NCBI GenBank assembly: GCA_051814705.1
Contig: JBPWQW010000004.1
Span: forward strand, 62,001-126,000
Length of the DNA stretch: 64,000 nucleotides
Source: Geojedonia sp051814705
GTDB lineage: Bacteria > Bacteroidota > Bacteroidia > Flavobacteriales > Flavobacteriaceae
Reading direction: 5' to 3'
Each line of letters opens with the position of its first letter. The stretch's first letter is position 1. The notes under the pieces were generated by a model, which saw nothing but the letters and a program-made list of their open reading frames with translations, searched no databases and was not told the DNA's origin. Below, one piece after another: positions 33,683 through 42,066 of this stretch. Made by a program: the position numbers and the translations under genes.

Positions 33683-35032
33683 ATGAAATTAATAGAGACT
33701 ATAAAAAATATTTGGAAAATAACGGAGTTAAAAGACCGAATCATACTTACACTTGGCTTGATTTTAGTCTATCGTTTTGGTGCACATGTTGTACTTCCAG
33801 GTATTGATGCTAGTAAATTAGGCGGTTTAGCTGAAGGCACTAATGATGGTATTTTAGGAATCCTTAATATGTTTACTGGTGGAGCATTTGCAAAAGCCTC
33901 GGTTTTTGCATTGGGAATCATGCCATACATTTCAGCCTCAATTGTCGTGCAATTAATGGGTATAGCGATTCCATATTTGCAAAAGTTACAAAAAGAAGGT
34001 GCAAGTGGACAAAAGAAAATCACTCAAATTACACGTTGGTTAACCATAGTAATTTGTTTGGTACAAGCACCAAGTTATTTGGCAAGTTTACAAACCGTAT
34101 TTGGAATACAACAAGATGCCTTTTTATTAGGAACTGGACCGTTATTCTTCTTTTCATCAATAATAATTTTGGTTACAGGATGTATTTTCGCAATGTGGCT
34201 TGGTGAGAAGATTACAGACAAAGGGATAGGTAATGGTATTTCATTATTAATTATGGTAGGTATTATAGCTAGAATGCCATTGTCCTTTGTGCAAAATGCA
34301 GCATCTAGATTAGATGGTGGTGGTAATGGTGGTTTAATGATGATTTTAATAGAACTCGTTATTTGGATGATAATCATTTTGGCATCAGTAATGCTTGTCA
34401 TGGCGGTTAGAAAAGTTGTAGTTCAATATGCAAGACGAACAGCATCAGGAGGATACGAAAAAAATGTATTTGGATCAAGACAGTTTTTACCTTTAAAATT
34501 AAATGCATCTGGTGTAATGCCAATTATCTTTGCTCAAGCTATAATGTTTGTGCCAAGTTTAATCGGTAAGTCGTTTGGCTCTAGTGATTTTGGACAATGG
34601 ATGCAATCCGAATTTTCAGATATTTTTGGATTCTGGTACAATTTGGTATTTGCATTATTGATTATCATTTTCACGTATTTTTATACAGCTATAACAGTAC
34701 CAACTAATAAAATGGCCGATGATTTAAAACGAAGTGGTGGATTTATTCCTGGTATTCGACCTGGAACAGAAACATCTGAATATTTAGACAAAATCATGTC
34801 CCAAATAACCTTACCGGGCTCTATATTTTTGGCTTTAATTGCTGTATTTCCAGCATTTATTGTAAAACTTATGGATGTACAGGCTGGTTGGGCTCTGTTT
34901 TTTGGAGGGACATCGCTTTTAATTATGGTTGGTGTGGCGATAGATACCATGCAACAAGCCAACTCATATTTGTTGAATAAGCATTATGATGGGTTGATGA
35001 AAACTGGTAAAAATAGAAAAGCAATAGTTTAA
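33683..35032 (+). CDS. secY: Preprotein translocase subunit SecY
   Basis: The 449-residue protein is the channel of the Sec translocon, with ten predicted membrane segments. Family landmarks are LVYRFGAHVVLPGID in helix 1, the plug region after it, ALGIMPYISASIVVQLM in helix 2, and the ribosome/SecA-contact loops YARRTASGGYEKNVFGSRQF and DLKRSGGFIPGIRPGTETSE. The membrane genes of the window that need it include the SusC/SusD pair and the Omp85 protein. It sits between rplO and infA; adk and map, often found here in other phyla, are absent. Confidence 0.98.
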   Translation: MKLIETIKNIWKITELKDRIILTLGLILVYRFGAHVVLPGIDASKLGGLAEGTNDGILGILNMFTGGAFAKASVFALGIMPYISASIVVQLMGIAIPYLQKLQKEGASGQKKITQITRWLTIVICLVQAPSYLASLQTVFGIQQDAFLLGTGPLFFFSSIIILVTGCIFAMWLGEKITDKGIGNGISLLIMVGIIARMPLSFVQNAASRLDGGGNGGLMMILIELVIWMIIILASVMLVMAVRKVVVQYARRTASGGYEKNVFGSRQFLPLKLNASGVMPIIFAQAIMFVPSLIGKSFGSSDFGQWMQSEFSDIFGFWYNLVFALLIIIFTYFYTAITVPTNKMADDLKRSGGFIPGIRPGTETSEYLDKIMSQITLPGSIFLALIAVFPAFIVKLMDVQAGWALFFGGTSLLIMVGVAIDTMQQANSYLLNKHYDGLMKTGKNRKAIV

Positions 35033-35038
35033 TTTAAT

Positions 35039-35254
35039 ATGGCAAAACAAGCAGCAATAGAGCAAGACGGATCAATTATAGAAGCATTATCGAATGCTAT
35101 GTTTCGTGTTGAACTAGAAAATGGCCATATAGTGACCGCTCATATCTCTGGAAAAATGCGTATGCATTATATTAAATTATTACCAGGAGATAAAGTAAAA
35201 TTAGAAATGAGTCCTTATGATTTATCTAAGGCAAGAATTACGTATAGATATTAA
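35039..35254 (+). CDS. infA: Translation initiation factor IF-1
   Basis: The 71-residue OB-fold protein blocks the ribosomal A site during initiation. It contains IEQDGSIIEALSNAMFRVEL, GHIVTAHISGKMRMHYI and LLPGDKVKLEMSPYDLSKAR, and ends ITYRY. It lies 6 bases after secY. Confidence 0.97.
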   Translation: MAKQAAIEQDGSIIEALSNAMFRVELENGHIVTAHISGKMRMHYIKLLPGDKVKLEMSPYDLSKARITYRY

Positions 35255-35309
35255 TATTAATGAACCTTAGGTTACATCAGACAGATTAAAAAATAATAAA
35301 AAGGAACAG

Positions 35310-35426
35310 ATGAAAGTAAGAGCATCAGTTAAAAAGAGAAGCGCAGACTGTAAATTAGTGCGCAGAAACGGTAGACTTTACGTCATTAACAAAAAGAATC
35401 CTAGATTCAAACAAAGACAAGGGTAA
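35310..35426 (+). CDS. rpmJ: 50S ribosomal protein bL36 (zinc-independent form)
   Basis: This 38-residue gene starts MKVRASVKKRSADCKLVRRN and ends KNPRFKQRQG. It has a single Cys and no His, so the zinc-ribbon ligands of the usual bL36 are missing, as is common in Bacteroidota. GGAAC lies just upstream of the ATG, and rpsM starts 2 bases after the stop. Confidence 0.95.
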   Translation: MKVRASVKKRSADCKLVRRNGRLYVINKKNPRFKQRQG

Positions 35427-35428
35427 TT

Positions 35429-35803
35429 ATGGCAAGAATTGCAGGTGTAGACATACCAAAACAAAAAAGAGGAGCAATAGCTTTAACATATATCTATGGA
35501 ATAGGTAGAAGTAGAGCAAAAGAAATTTTGGCAACAGCTAAGGTTGACGAAAACATTAAGGTACAAGATTGGACGGATGACCAAATAGGAAGCATTCGTG
35601 ACGCTGTTGGGCCTTATACTATTGAAGGAGAACTTCGTTCTGAAACTCAATTGAACATTAAACGATTGATGGATATTGGATGTTACAGAGGTATTCGTCA
35701 TAGATCCGGACTTCCTTTAAGAGGTCAGCGAACTAAGAATAACTCTAGAACAAGAAAAGGTAGAAGAAAAACAGTCGCCAACAAGAAAAAGGCAACTAAA
35801 TAA
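35429..35803 (+). CDS. rpsM: 30S ribosomal protein uS13
   Basis: This 124-residue head protein contacts tRNA and forms intersubunit bridges. It begins MARIAGVDIPKQKRGAIALT and has the helix-two-turn-helix GIGRSRAKEILATAKVDEN and the basic C-terminal stretch HRSGLPLRGQRTKNNSRTRK. It opens the alpha-operon part of the cluster. Confidence 0.97.
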   Translation: MARIAGVDIPKQKRGAIALTYIYGIGRSRAKEILATAKVDENIKVQDWTDDQIGSIRDAVGPYTIEGELRSETQLNIKRLMDIGCYRGIRHRSGLPLRGQRTKNNSRTRKGRRKTVANKKKATK

Positions 35804-35814
35804 TCATTAGTAAA

Positions 35815-36198
35815 ATGGCAAAGTCAAGTACTAAAAAACGCAAAGTAATAGTAGATGCTATTGGAGAAGCTCACATAGCAGCATCATTCAATAATATCAT
35901 TATCTCTTTAACAAACAAAAAAGGAGACATCATTTCATGGTCTTCAGCAGGTAAAATGGGCTTTAGAGGTTCTAAAAAGAACACACCTTATGCTGCACAA
36001 CTAGCGGCCGAAGATGCTGCAGGAGTAGCAAAAGAAGCTGGACTTAAAAAAGTTAAAGTCTATGTTAAGGGACCAGGTAATGGTAGAGAATCTGCAATCA
36101 GATCAATTCATAATGCTGGCATAGAGGTATCAGAAATAGTTGATATTACACCATTACCACATAATGGATGTAGACCTCCTAAGCGCAGAAGAGTTTAA
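35815..36198 (+). CDS. rpsK: 30S ribosomal protein uS11
   Basis: The 127-residue platform protein has the signature ISLTNKKGDIISWSSAGKMG and FRGSKKNTPYAAQLAAEDAA, and the closing DITPLPHNGCRPPKRRRV. It is followed by an unusually long 161-base spacer before rpsD. Confidence 0.97.
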   Translation: MAKSSTKKRKVIVDAIGEAHIAASFNNIIISLTNKKGDIISWSSAGKMGFRGSKKNTPYAAQLAAEDAAGVAKEAGLKKVKVYVKGPGNGRESAIRSIHNAGIEVSEIVDITPLPHNGCRPPKRRRV

Positions 36199-36359
36199 CA
36201 ATTTTAGAATTACGACTTACGAATTTGAATGGTTTCAATCGTAGGCCGACAATTATAAATCGTAAATTAAATAACAAGTATCAACGAGAGATCAACGTTT
36301 ATCGAAGGATAAGATTAAGACCTTAATTCATAAACACTCTCAAAACTAAATTTTTTAAA
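36199..36359. other. 161-base structured spacer between rpsK and rpsD
   Basis: The first half has inverted segments: GAATTACGACTTACGAATTTG facing CAATTATAAATCGTAAATTA about 25 bases later. ATTACGAATTACG-type sequences are frequent in flavobacterial spacers. The second half (about 36270-36355) is A/T-rich leader without an open frame. It may hold an internal promoter or a uS4-type control site, but no consensus promoter is seen. Confidence 0.4.
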
Positions 36360-36965
36360 ATGGCAAGATATACTGGTCCTAAAACTAAAATAGCACGAAA
36401 ATTCGGTGAAGCTATTTTTGGAGATGATAAAGCTTTCGAGAAAAGAAACTATCCTCCAGGTCAACATGGTGCAAATAGGCGCCGCGGAAAAAAATCTGAA
36501 TACGCAATCCAATTAATGGAAAAACAAAAAGCTAAATATACTTATGGTATTTTAGAGCGTCAATTTAGAAATATGTTTAAAAAAGCAACAGCTGCACCTG
36601 GAATTACAGGTGAAGTGTTATTACAACTTTGTGAATCAAGGTTGGACAATGTTGTTTTCAGAATGGGATTGGCCCCTACACGCAGTGGAGCAAGACAATT
36701 GGTATCCCACAGGCATATAACGGTTAATGGTGAAATTGTAAATATAGCATCTTACCAATTAAAAGCTGGCGATATTGTTGCGGTTAGAGAGAAATCTAAA
36801 TCTCTAGAAGCAATTCAAAGTTCATTAACTAATTCTAGTAGTGTTTACGAATGGATTACTTGGAATAACGAAACCAAACAAGGAACTTATGTTTCTGTAC
36901 CGGCTAGAGTCCAAATTCCAGAAAACATTAATGAACAAAACATCGTCGAATTATACTCTAAATAA
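36360..36965 (+). CDS. rpsD: 30S ribosomal protein uS4
   Basis: The 201-residue uS4 nucleates 16S assembly. It begins MARYTGPKTKIARKFGEAIF and has KRNYPPGQHGANRRRGKKSE, and the S4 RNA-binding domain ESRLDNVVFRMGLAPTRSGA followed by QLVSHRHITVNG. In E. coli it represses the alpha operon. rpoA follows after 20 bases. Confidence 0.97.
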   Translation: MARYTGPKTKIARKFGEAIFGDDKAFEKRNYPPGQHGANRRRGKKSEYAIQLMEKQKAKYTYGILERQFRNMFKKATAAPGITGEVLLQLCESRLDNVVFRMGLAPTRSGARQLVSHRHITVNGEIVNIASYQLKAGDIVAVREKSKSLEAIQSSLTNSSSVYEWITWNNETKQGTYVSVPARVQIPENINEQNIVELYSK

Positions 36966-36985
36966 TAACTGATACAAAACACAAA

Positions 36986-37978
36986 ATGGCAATATTAAAT
37001 TTTCAGAAACCCGACAAAGTAATCATGATTGCTTCTTCTGATTTTGAAGGCAAATTTGAATTTAGACCTTTAGAACCTGGTTACGGTTTAACGGTAGGCA
37101 ATGCTTTAAGAAGAGTTTTGTTATCCTCTTTGGAAGGATTTGCAATCACATCTGTTAGAATTGAAGGAGTTGACCACGAATTTTCTACAATTGCAGGCGT
37201 GGTTGAAGACGTTACCGAAATTATTTTGAACTTAAAACAAGTCAATTTTAAGCGTCAAATAGATGAAATCGATAACGAGTCGGTTTCCATTTCAATTTCT
37301 GGACAAGAGCAGATTACTGCAGGCGATTTCCAAAAATTTATTTCAGGTTTTCAAGTGTTGAACAAAGATTTGGTGATTTGTAATTTAGATCCCAAAATTA
37401 GTATCAATATGGAAATTACCATTGAAAAAGGTAGAGGCTATGTTCCTGCAGAAGAAAACAAAAAAGCTTCAGCTCCAATTGGAACCATCTTTACAGATTC
37501 CATATATACACCAATAAAAAATGTAAAATATAGTATTGAAAACTTCCGTGTTGAACAAAAAACCGATTACGAAAAATTGGTTTTTGAAATCATCACTGAC
37601 GGATCAATTCATCCAAAAGATGCATTAACCGAAGCGGCTAAAATACTTATTCACCATTTCATGCTATTCTCTGATGAGCGCATTACTTTAGAAGCGGACG
37701 AAATAGCGCAAACAGAAACTTATGATGAAGAATCCCTTCATATGAGACAATTGTTGAAAACGAAATTGGTTGATATGGATCTTTCGGTTCGTGCATTAAA
37801 CTGCTTAAAAGCGGCCGAAGTTGATACCTTGGGAGATTTGGTATCCTTTAATAAAAATGATTTGATGAAATTCAGAAACTTCGGTAAAAAATCATTAACA
37901 GAACTTGAAGAATTGGTTATTGTTAAGGGATTAAATTTCGGAATGGATTTAAGTAAATATAAATTAGATAAAGACTAA
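36986..37978 (+). CDS. rpoA: DNA-directed RNA polymerase subunit alpha
   Basis: This 330-residue subunit dimerises to start polymerase assembly. The N-terminal domain shows FEFRPLEPGYGLTVGNALRR and VLLSSLEGFAITSVRIEGV; the flexible linker lies near residues 230-245; the C-terminal domain, which contacts regulators and UP elements, contains ALNCLKAAEVDTLGDLVSF and NFGKKSLTELEELV. Order rpsD-rpoA-rplQ is the conserved end of the alpha operon. Confidence 0.98.
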   Translation: MAILNFQKPDKVIMIASSDFEGKFEFRPLEPGYGLTVGNALRRVLLSSLEGFAITSVRIEGVDHEFSTIAGVVEDVTEIILNLKQVNFKRQIDEIDNESVSISISGQEQITAGDFQKFISGFQVLNKDLVICNLDPKISINMEITIEKGRGYVPAEENKKASAPIGTIFTDSIYTPIKNVKYSIENFRVEQKTDYEKLVFEIITDGSIHPKDALTEAAKILIHHFMLFSDERITLEADEIAQTETYDEESLHMRQLLKTKLVDMDLSVRALNCLKAAEVDTLGDLVSFNKNDLMKFRNFGKKSLTELEELVIVKGLNFGMDLSKYKLDKD

Positions 37979-38010
37979 ACTCAAATATTGAGTTTAAATC
38001 ATATAAGACA

Positions 38011-38499
38011 ATGAGACACGGAAAGAAAATAAACCATTTGGGTAGAAAGACCGCTCACAGAAAATCAATGTTGGCTAATATGGCTTGTTCTTTAATTGAA
38101 CATAAACGTATTAATACAACCGTTGCCAAAGCTAAAGCTTTGAAACAATTTGTGGAACCTTTGGTAACCAAATCGAAAGAAGATACAACTCACAATAGAC
38201 GTATCGTTATGTCGAGATTAAGACAAAAAGAAGCTGTTGTGGAACTGTTTAGAGATGTAGCTGCTAAAGTAGGTGATCGACCTGGAGGGTATACCAGAAT
38301 TATTAAACTAGGTAACCGGTTAGGTGATAACGCCGATATGGCCATGATCGAGCTTGTGGATTACAATGATATTTACAACGCCGATAAACTATCTAAAAAG
38401 AAAACTACACGTCGTGGTAGATCTAAAAAAGCAGATGCAGCTCCAATTGCTCCAGTAGCTCCAGTTGATGATACTAAAGCTTCAGACGAAGAGGAATAG
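38011..38499 (+). CDS. rplQ: 50S ribosomal protein bL17
   Basis: The 162-residue protein begins MRHGKKINHLGRKTAHRKSM and contains the core IEHKRINTTVAKAKALKQFV and GGYTRIIKLGNRLGDNADMA. The C-terminal 35 residues are a low-complexity extension (KKKTTRRGRSKKADAAPIAP) ending in acidic residues, longer than in E. coli but usual for the phylum. A terminator 31 bases downstream ends the superoperon. Confidence 0.96.
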   Translation: MRHGKKINHLGRKTAHRKSMLANMACSLIEHKRINTTVAKAKALKQFVEPLVTKSKEDTTHNRRIVMSRLRQKEAVVELFRDVAAKVGDRPGGYTRIIKLGNRLGDNADMAMIELVDYNDIYNADKLSKKKTTRRGRSKKADAAPIAPVAPVDDTKASDEEE

Positions 38500-38530
38500 A
38501 AAAAATCATAAAAAAAGTATTTTAAATATA

Positions 38531-38562
38531 AAGGATAAACTATTTTTGTTTATCCTTTTTTT
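38531..38562 (+). terminator. Intrinsic terminator of the ribosomal-protein superoperon
   Basis: AAGGATAAAC (38531-38540) and GTTTATCCTT (38548-38557) form a perfect 10-bp stem with a 7-base loop, followed by five more T residues. It lies directly after rplQ. Confidence 0.88.
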
Positions 38563-38584
38563 AATTTTATTAAATCTGAATGAC

Positions 38585-39298
38585 ATGGTGCTAAACACTA
38601 AAACAAAAAAATACCTTTGTGTAATTGCTTTAATTCAATTTACATTTTTAGGTTATTCACAAGTGAGAATGAAAACTTCAGGGGCTGCTAGTGTTCCAAT
38701 TTATTTAAAAACAATTGCTGGGAAATTAATTGAAAAAAGTAATGACGTTCACAAGAATTATGCCTTGTACTATTATCCTACATATACCAATACCGCATTA
38801 ATTCTAACAAGCAGTGGTGAAAAATACAAGCTTTTAAACATTAATTATAATATTTACAAAAATAATTTTGATTTTGAAATTTCAAAAGATTCAGTATATG
38901 TTATAGATAACACATATATTAGTTCTATAACCATAAATGGTAAGGTGTTCAAGGAATATATAGATGATAACCATAACAATAGAATATATCAAACTGTTTA
39001 CGAAAATGATAATTTTTCATTTTTAAGAGAAGATAAGATAGTTTCTAGTGAAATTAAAGACCCTTTAAATCAAGCAGAACCAAAAATTAAATTGACCAGA
39101 CTTGTACTTTACTATTTTGAAAATAAAAAGGAAAATAATTATATTACCGAGATCAAATTAAATAAAAAATCAATTTTAGAATTATTTGACGATAATGGAG
39201 ATTTATTGAAAGATTTTATCAAAAAAAATAAATTATCAATAAAAGATGAAAGTGACTTAATTAGAATTTTTGAATATTGCGATGAACATGGACTTTAA
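38585..39298 (+). CDS. Secreted protein of unknown function
   Basis: I do not recognise a family. I start at the ATG at 38585 (MVLNTKTKKYLCVIALIQFT), which gives a 237-residue protein with a signal peptide cleaved near FLGYS|QVR. The open frame extends upstream to 38465, but that would overlap rplQ and the terminator. The mature protein is rich in Lys, Asn, Asp and Ile, and predicted mostly beta in its first half (VYVIDNTYISSITINGKVF); the C-terminal part is acidic and helical (SDLIRIFEYCDEHGL). It is flanked by terminators on both sides and is thus a single-gene unit, probably periplasmic. Confidence 0.65.
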   Translation: MVLNTKTKKYLCVIALIQFTFLGYSQVRMKTSGAASVPIYLKTIAGKLIEKSNDVHKNYALYYYPTYTNTALILTSSGEKYKLLNINYNIYKNNFDFEISKDSVYVIDNTYISSITINGKVFKEYIDDNHNNRIYQTVYENDNFSFLREDKIVSSEIKDPLNQAEPKIKLTRLVLYYFENKKENNYITEIKLNKKSILELFDDNGDLLKDFIKKNKLSIKDESDLIRIFEYCDEHGL

Positions 39299-39413
39299 AT
39301 TAATAATTATTAACAAAAATAATTATCCTTTTATAGTCTTTAAATGATTAAAAGGCATAAATATATATAATTTAATTAAACATAGGTTTGATAAAAAATG
39401 ATCTAAACATTTA

Positions 39414-39444
39414 AAGGGGTTAAGAAGATTAATCCCTTTTTTTT
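39414..39444 (+). terminator. Intrinsic terminator after the secreted-protein gene
   Basis: AAGGGGTTA (39414-39422) pairs with TAATCCCTT (39430-39438), nine base pairs with one G-U, followed by six T residues. It ends the transcript of the unknown secreted protein before carA. Confidence 0.75.
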
Positions 39445-39478
39445 ATGAAAAAAAGATAGTTATTTCATCACTAAACTT

Positions 39479-39486
39479 TATTTTTG
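39479..39486 (+). promoter_or_regulatory. Probable -7 element of carA
   Basis: TATTTTTG fits TAnnTTTG and lies 16 bases before the carA ATG. No clear TTTG is found 19 bases upstream, so only the -7 part is supported. Confidence 0.4.
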
Positions 39487-39502
39487 TGAAACTTTTCAAA
39501 AA

Positions 39503-40606
39503 ATGCAATACATAAAAAAAGACAAAGCAATAATCCTACTGGCCGATGGCACCATTTTTCACGGAAAATCCATTGGGAAAAAAGGTTCAGCTTTTGGGGA
39601 AGTATGTTTCAATACTGGAACTACTGGATATCAAGAAATTTTTACAGATCCTTCTTATTATGGTCAATTGATGGTGGCCACCAATGCCCATATTGGTAAT
39701 TACGGAACATTGACCGAAGAAGTAGAATCCAATTCAATAAAAATTGCAGGGTTGATTTGTAAAAATTTTAGTTTTAATTATTCGCGGGAAGCCGCGGATA
39801 GTTCATTAGAAACCTTTTTTGAAAGGCATAATGTATTGGCCATTTCTGATGTAGATACTAGAGCCTTGGTAAGCTATATTAGGGATAATGGAGCCATGAA
39901 TGCCGTAATTTCTACCGATGTTGATAATATTGAAGGTCTCAAACTTCAATTAGCTAAAGTCCCAGATATGAATGGTCTTGAATTGGCTTCTAAAGTATCT
40001 ACAAAAGAGCCCTATTTTTTTGGCAATGAAAATGCTACTTATAAAATTGCAGCTTTAGACGTTGGTATTAAAACTAATATTTTAAGAAATCTTGCTAAAA
40101 GAGATGCCTATATAAAAGTGTTTCCATATAACGCGACATTTGAAGCTATGAGTTCTTGGAATCCCGACGGTTATTTTTTATCTAATGGTCCAGGGGATCC
40201 CGAACCTTTAGTTGAGGCTCAAACCCTTACTAAAGAAATTATCAAACGTAATTTACCTTTGTTTGGAATTTGCTTAGGGCACCAAATTATCGCTATAGTT
40301 AATGGAATTTCAACTTATAAAATGCATAACGGACATAGAGGAATCAACCATCCCGTCAAAAATCTATTAACAGGTAAAGGCGAAATAACTTCTCAAAATC
40401 ATGGATTTGCAATTAATAGGGAAGAAACCGAAAATCATCCTGATATAGAAATCACTCATGTCCATCTAAATGATCATACGGTAGCGGGGATAAGAATGAA
40501 AGCTAAAAATTGTTTCTCAGTACAATATCATCCTGAAGCGAGTCCTGGACCACATGATTCGTCCTATCTTTTTGATCAATTTATTGAAAACATTAAAAAC
40601 AAATAA
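39503..40606 (+). CDS. carA: Carbamoyl-phosphate synthase small (glutaminase) subunit
   Basis: This 367-residue subunit hydrolyses glutamine and passes ammonia to CarB for carbamoyl phosphate, the precursor of arginine and pyrimidines. The N-terminal CarA domain has LLADGTIFHGKSIGKKGSAF and FNTGTTGYQEIFTDPSY. The class I amidotransferase domain has the nucleophile in LFGICLGHQIIAI and the His-Glu pair in VQYHPEASPGP. carB is not in this window, so the two subunits are unlinked here. A terminator directly follows. Confidence 0.96.
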   Translation: MQYIKKDKAIILLADGTIFHGKSIGKKGSAFGEVCFNTGTTGYQEIFTDPSYYGQLMVATNAHIGNYGTLTEEVESNSIKIAGLICKNFSFNYSREAADSSLETFFERHNVLAISDVDTRALVSYIRDNGAMNAVISTDVDNIEGLKLQLAKVPDMNGLELASKVSTKEPYFFGNENATYKIAALDVGIKTNILRNLAKRDAYIKVFPYNATFEAMSSWNPDGYFLSNGPGDPEPLVEAQTLTKEIIKRNLPLFGICLGHQIIAIVNGISTYKMHNGHRGINHPVKNLLTGKGEITSQNHGFAINREETENHPDIEITHVHLNDHTVAGIRMKAKNCFSVQYHPEASPGPHDSSYLFDQFIENIKNK

Positions 40607-40614
40607 TATGAAAG

Positions 40615-40647
40615 CCTCAAAAAAACGCATGATTTTTTGAGGTTTTT
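40615..40647 (+). terminator. Intrinsic terminator after carA
   Basis: CCTCAAAAAA (from 40615) and TTTTTTGAGG (40633-40642) form a 10-bp stem around a short loop, followed by five T residues. It lies 8 bases after the carA stop. Confidence 0.85.
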
Positions 40648-40720
40648 AGTTATGAAAACACGGTGTTTAAATTATAACATAATAATGTAAAGCCCAATTC
40701 ATTTTAGGATAACTATTTTG

Positions 40721-40728
40721 TAATTTTG
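40721..40728 (+). promoter_or_regulatory. Probable -7 element of eno
   Basis: TAATTTTG matches TAnnTTTG 33 bases before the chosen eno ATG. The matching TTTG box is not evident at the ideal distance. Confidence 0.42.
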
Positions 40729-40761
40729 TCCGAGTTTTTAACAATCATAAAACCAATTATA

Positions 40762-42048
40762 ATGAGTATAATTATCAACATTCACGCAAGACAAATTTTA
40801 GACTCTAGAGGTAACCCAACAGTTGAGGTAGATGTTACCACTGAAAGTGGAATTGTAGGAAGGGCTGCTGTACCATCAGGAGCTTCTACTGGAGAACACG
40901 AAGCTGTAGAGCTACGTGACGGAGGGAAGAACTATATGGGAAAGGGCGTCTTAAAGGCGGTTGATAATGTTAATTCAATTCTGGCTCAAGAGCTCATTGG
41001 AAGTTCAGTTTTTGATCAAAATTTAATTGATCAAACGATGATTGATTTAGACGGAACTCCTAACAAATCAAAATTAGGAGCCAATGCCATATTAGGGGTG
41101 TCTTTGGCTGTGGCCAAAGCTGCAGCAAATGAACTTGGTATGCCATTATATAGATATGTGGGTGGTGTTTCTGCCAATACGCTTCCTGTTCCAATGATGA
41201 ATATAGTAAATGGAGGCTCACATAGTGATGCTCCCATTGCGTTTCAAGAGTTTATGATTATGCCTGTTGAGGCAAAAAGCTTTACCCATGCTATGCAAAT
41301 GGGAACCGAAATTTTTCATAATCTCAAAAAAGTACTTCATGATAGAGGTTTAAATACTTCAGTTGGTGATGAAGGCGGATTTGCTCCAACTTTCGATGGA
41401 ACTGAAGATGCTTTGGATACGATTTCTAAAGCGGTAGAAGAAGCGGGTTATAAACTTGGAAAAGATGTTATGATTGCTTTGGACTGTGCTGCAGCTGAAT
41501 TTTATATAGATGGAAAATATGATTACACAAAATTTGAAGGTGCTACAGGCAAAGTAAGAAGCAGTAAAGAACAGGCTGATTACTTGGCAGAGTTAGCTTC
41601 AAAATATCCAATTATTTCCATTGAAGATGGTATGGATGAAAATGACTGGGAAGGCTGGAAATATTTAACCGAAAAAATTGGAGATAAAGTGCAATTGGTT
41701 GGAGACGATTTGTTTGTGACCAATGTCGAGCGTTTATCTCGTGGTATAAAAAATGGTATTGCAAATTCAATCCTTATAAAAGTCAACCAAATTGGAACTT
41801 TAACCGAGACCATTTCGGCGGTAAACATGGCTCATAATGCGGGTTATACTTCTGTAATGTCCCATCGTTCTGGTGAAACAGAAGATAATACCATTGCAGA
41901 TTTGGCAGTGGCACTAAATACGGGTCAAATCAAAACAGGCTCAGCTTCTCGAAGTGATCGTATGGCAAAATATAATCAATTATTGAGAATAGAAGAAGAA
42001 TTAGGTAGTGTTGCATATTTTCCAAAACGAAACGCTTTCAAAATCTAA
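40762..42048 (+). CDS. eno: Phosphopyruvate hydratase (enolase)
   Basis: The 428-residue glycolytic enzyme interconverts 2-phosphoglycerate and phosphoenolpyruvate. Family motifs are INIHARQILDSRGNPTVEVD, the catalytic loop around SVGDEGGFAPT, metal ligands in ALDCAAAEFY and LVGDDLFVTN, the catalytic Lys in ILIKVNQIGTLTE and the MSHRSGETED signature. I start at the ATG at 40762, which gives the standard N-terminus; the frame extends 12 codons further to 40726, but those overlap the probable promoter. Confidence 0.97.
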   Translation: MSIIINIHARQILDSRGNPTVEVDVTTESGIVGRAAVPSGASTGEHEAVELRDGGKNYMGKGVLKAVDNVNSILAQELIGSSVFDQNLIDQTMIDLDGTPNKSKLGANAILGVSLAVAKAAANELGMPLYRYVGGVSANTLPVPMMNIVNGGSHSDAPIAFQEFMIMPVEAKSFTHAMQMGTEIFHNLKKVLHDRGLNTSVGDEGGFAPTFDGTEDALDTISKAVEEAGYKLGKDVMIALDCAAAEFYIDGKYDYTKFEGATGKVRSSKEQADYLAELASKYPIISIEDGMDENDWEGWKYLTEKIGDKVQLVGDDLFVTNVERLSRGIKNGIANSILIKVNQIGTLTETISAVNMAHNAGYTSVMSHRSGETEDNTIADLAVALNTGQIKTGSASRSDRMAKYNQLLRIEEELGSVAYFPKRNAFKI

Positions 42049-42066
42049 TTAAATATTCAATTCATT

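Noticed and set aside
30813..35426. uS14 and bL36 without zinc ligands as evidence of zinc-starvation paralogues
   Set aside because: The C-minus forms are the ordinary ones in Bacteroidota and lie at the standard positions in the operon.
38465..38584. An N-terminal extension of the unknown secreted protein overlapping rplQ
   Set aside because: It would cover the superoperon terminator and hide the signal peptide; the ATG at 38585 gives a normal exported protein.
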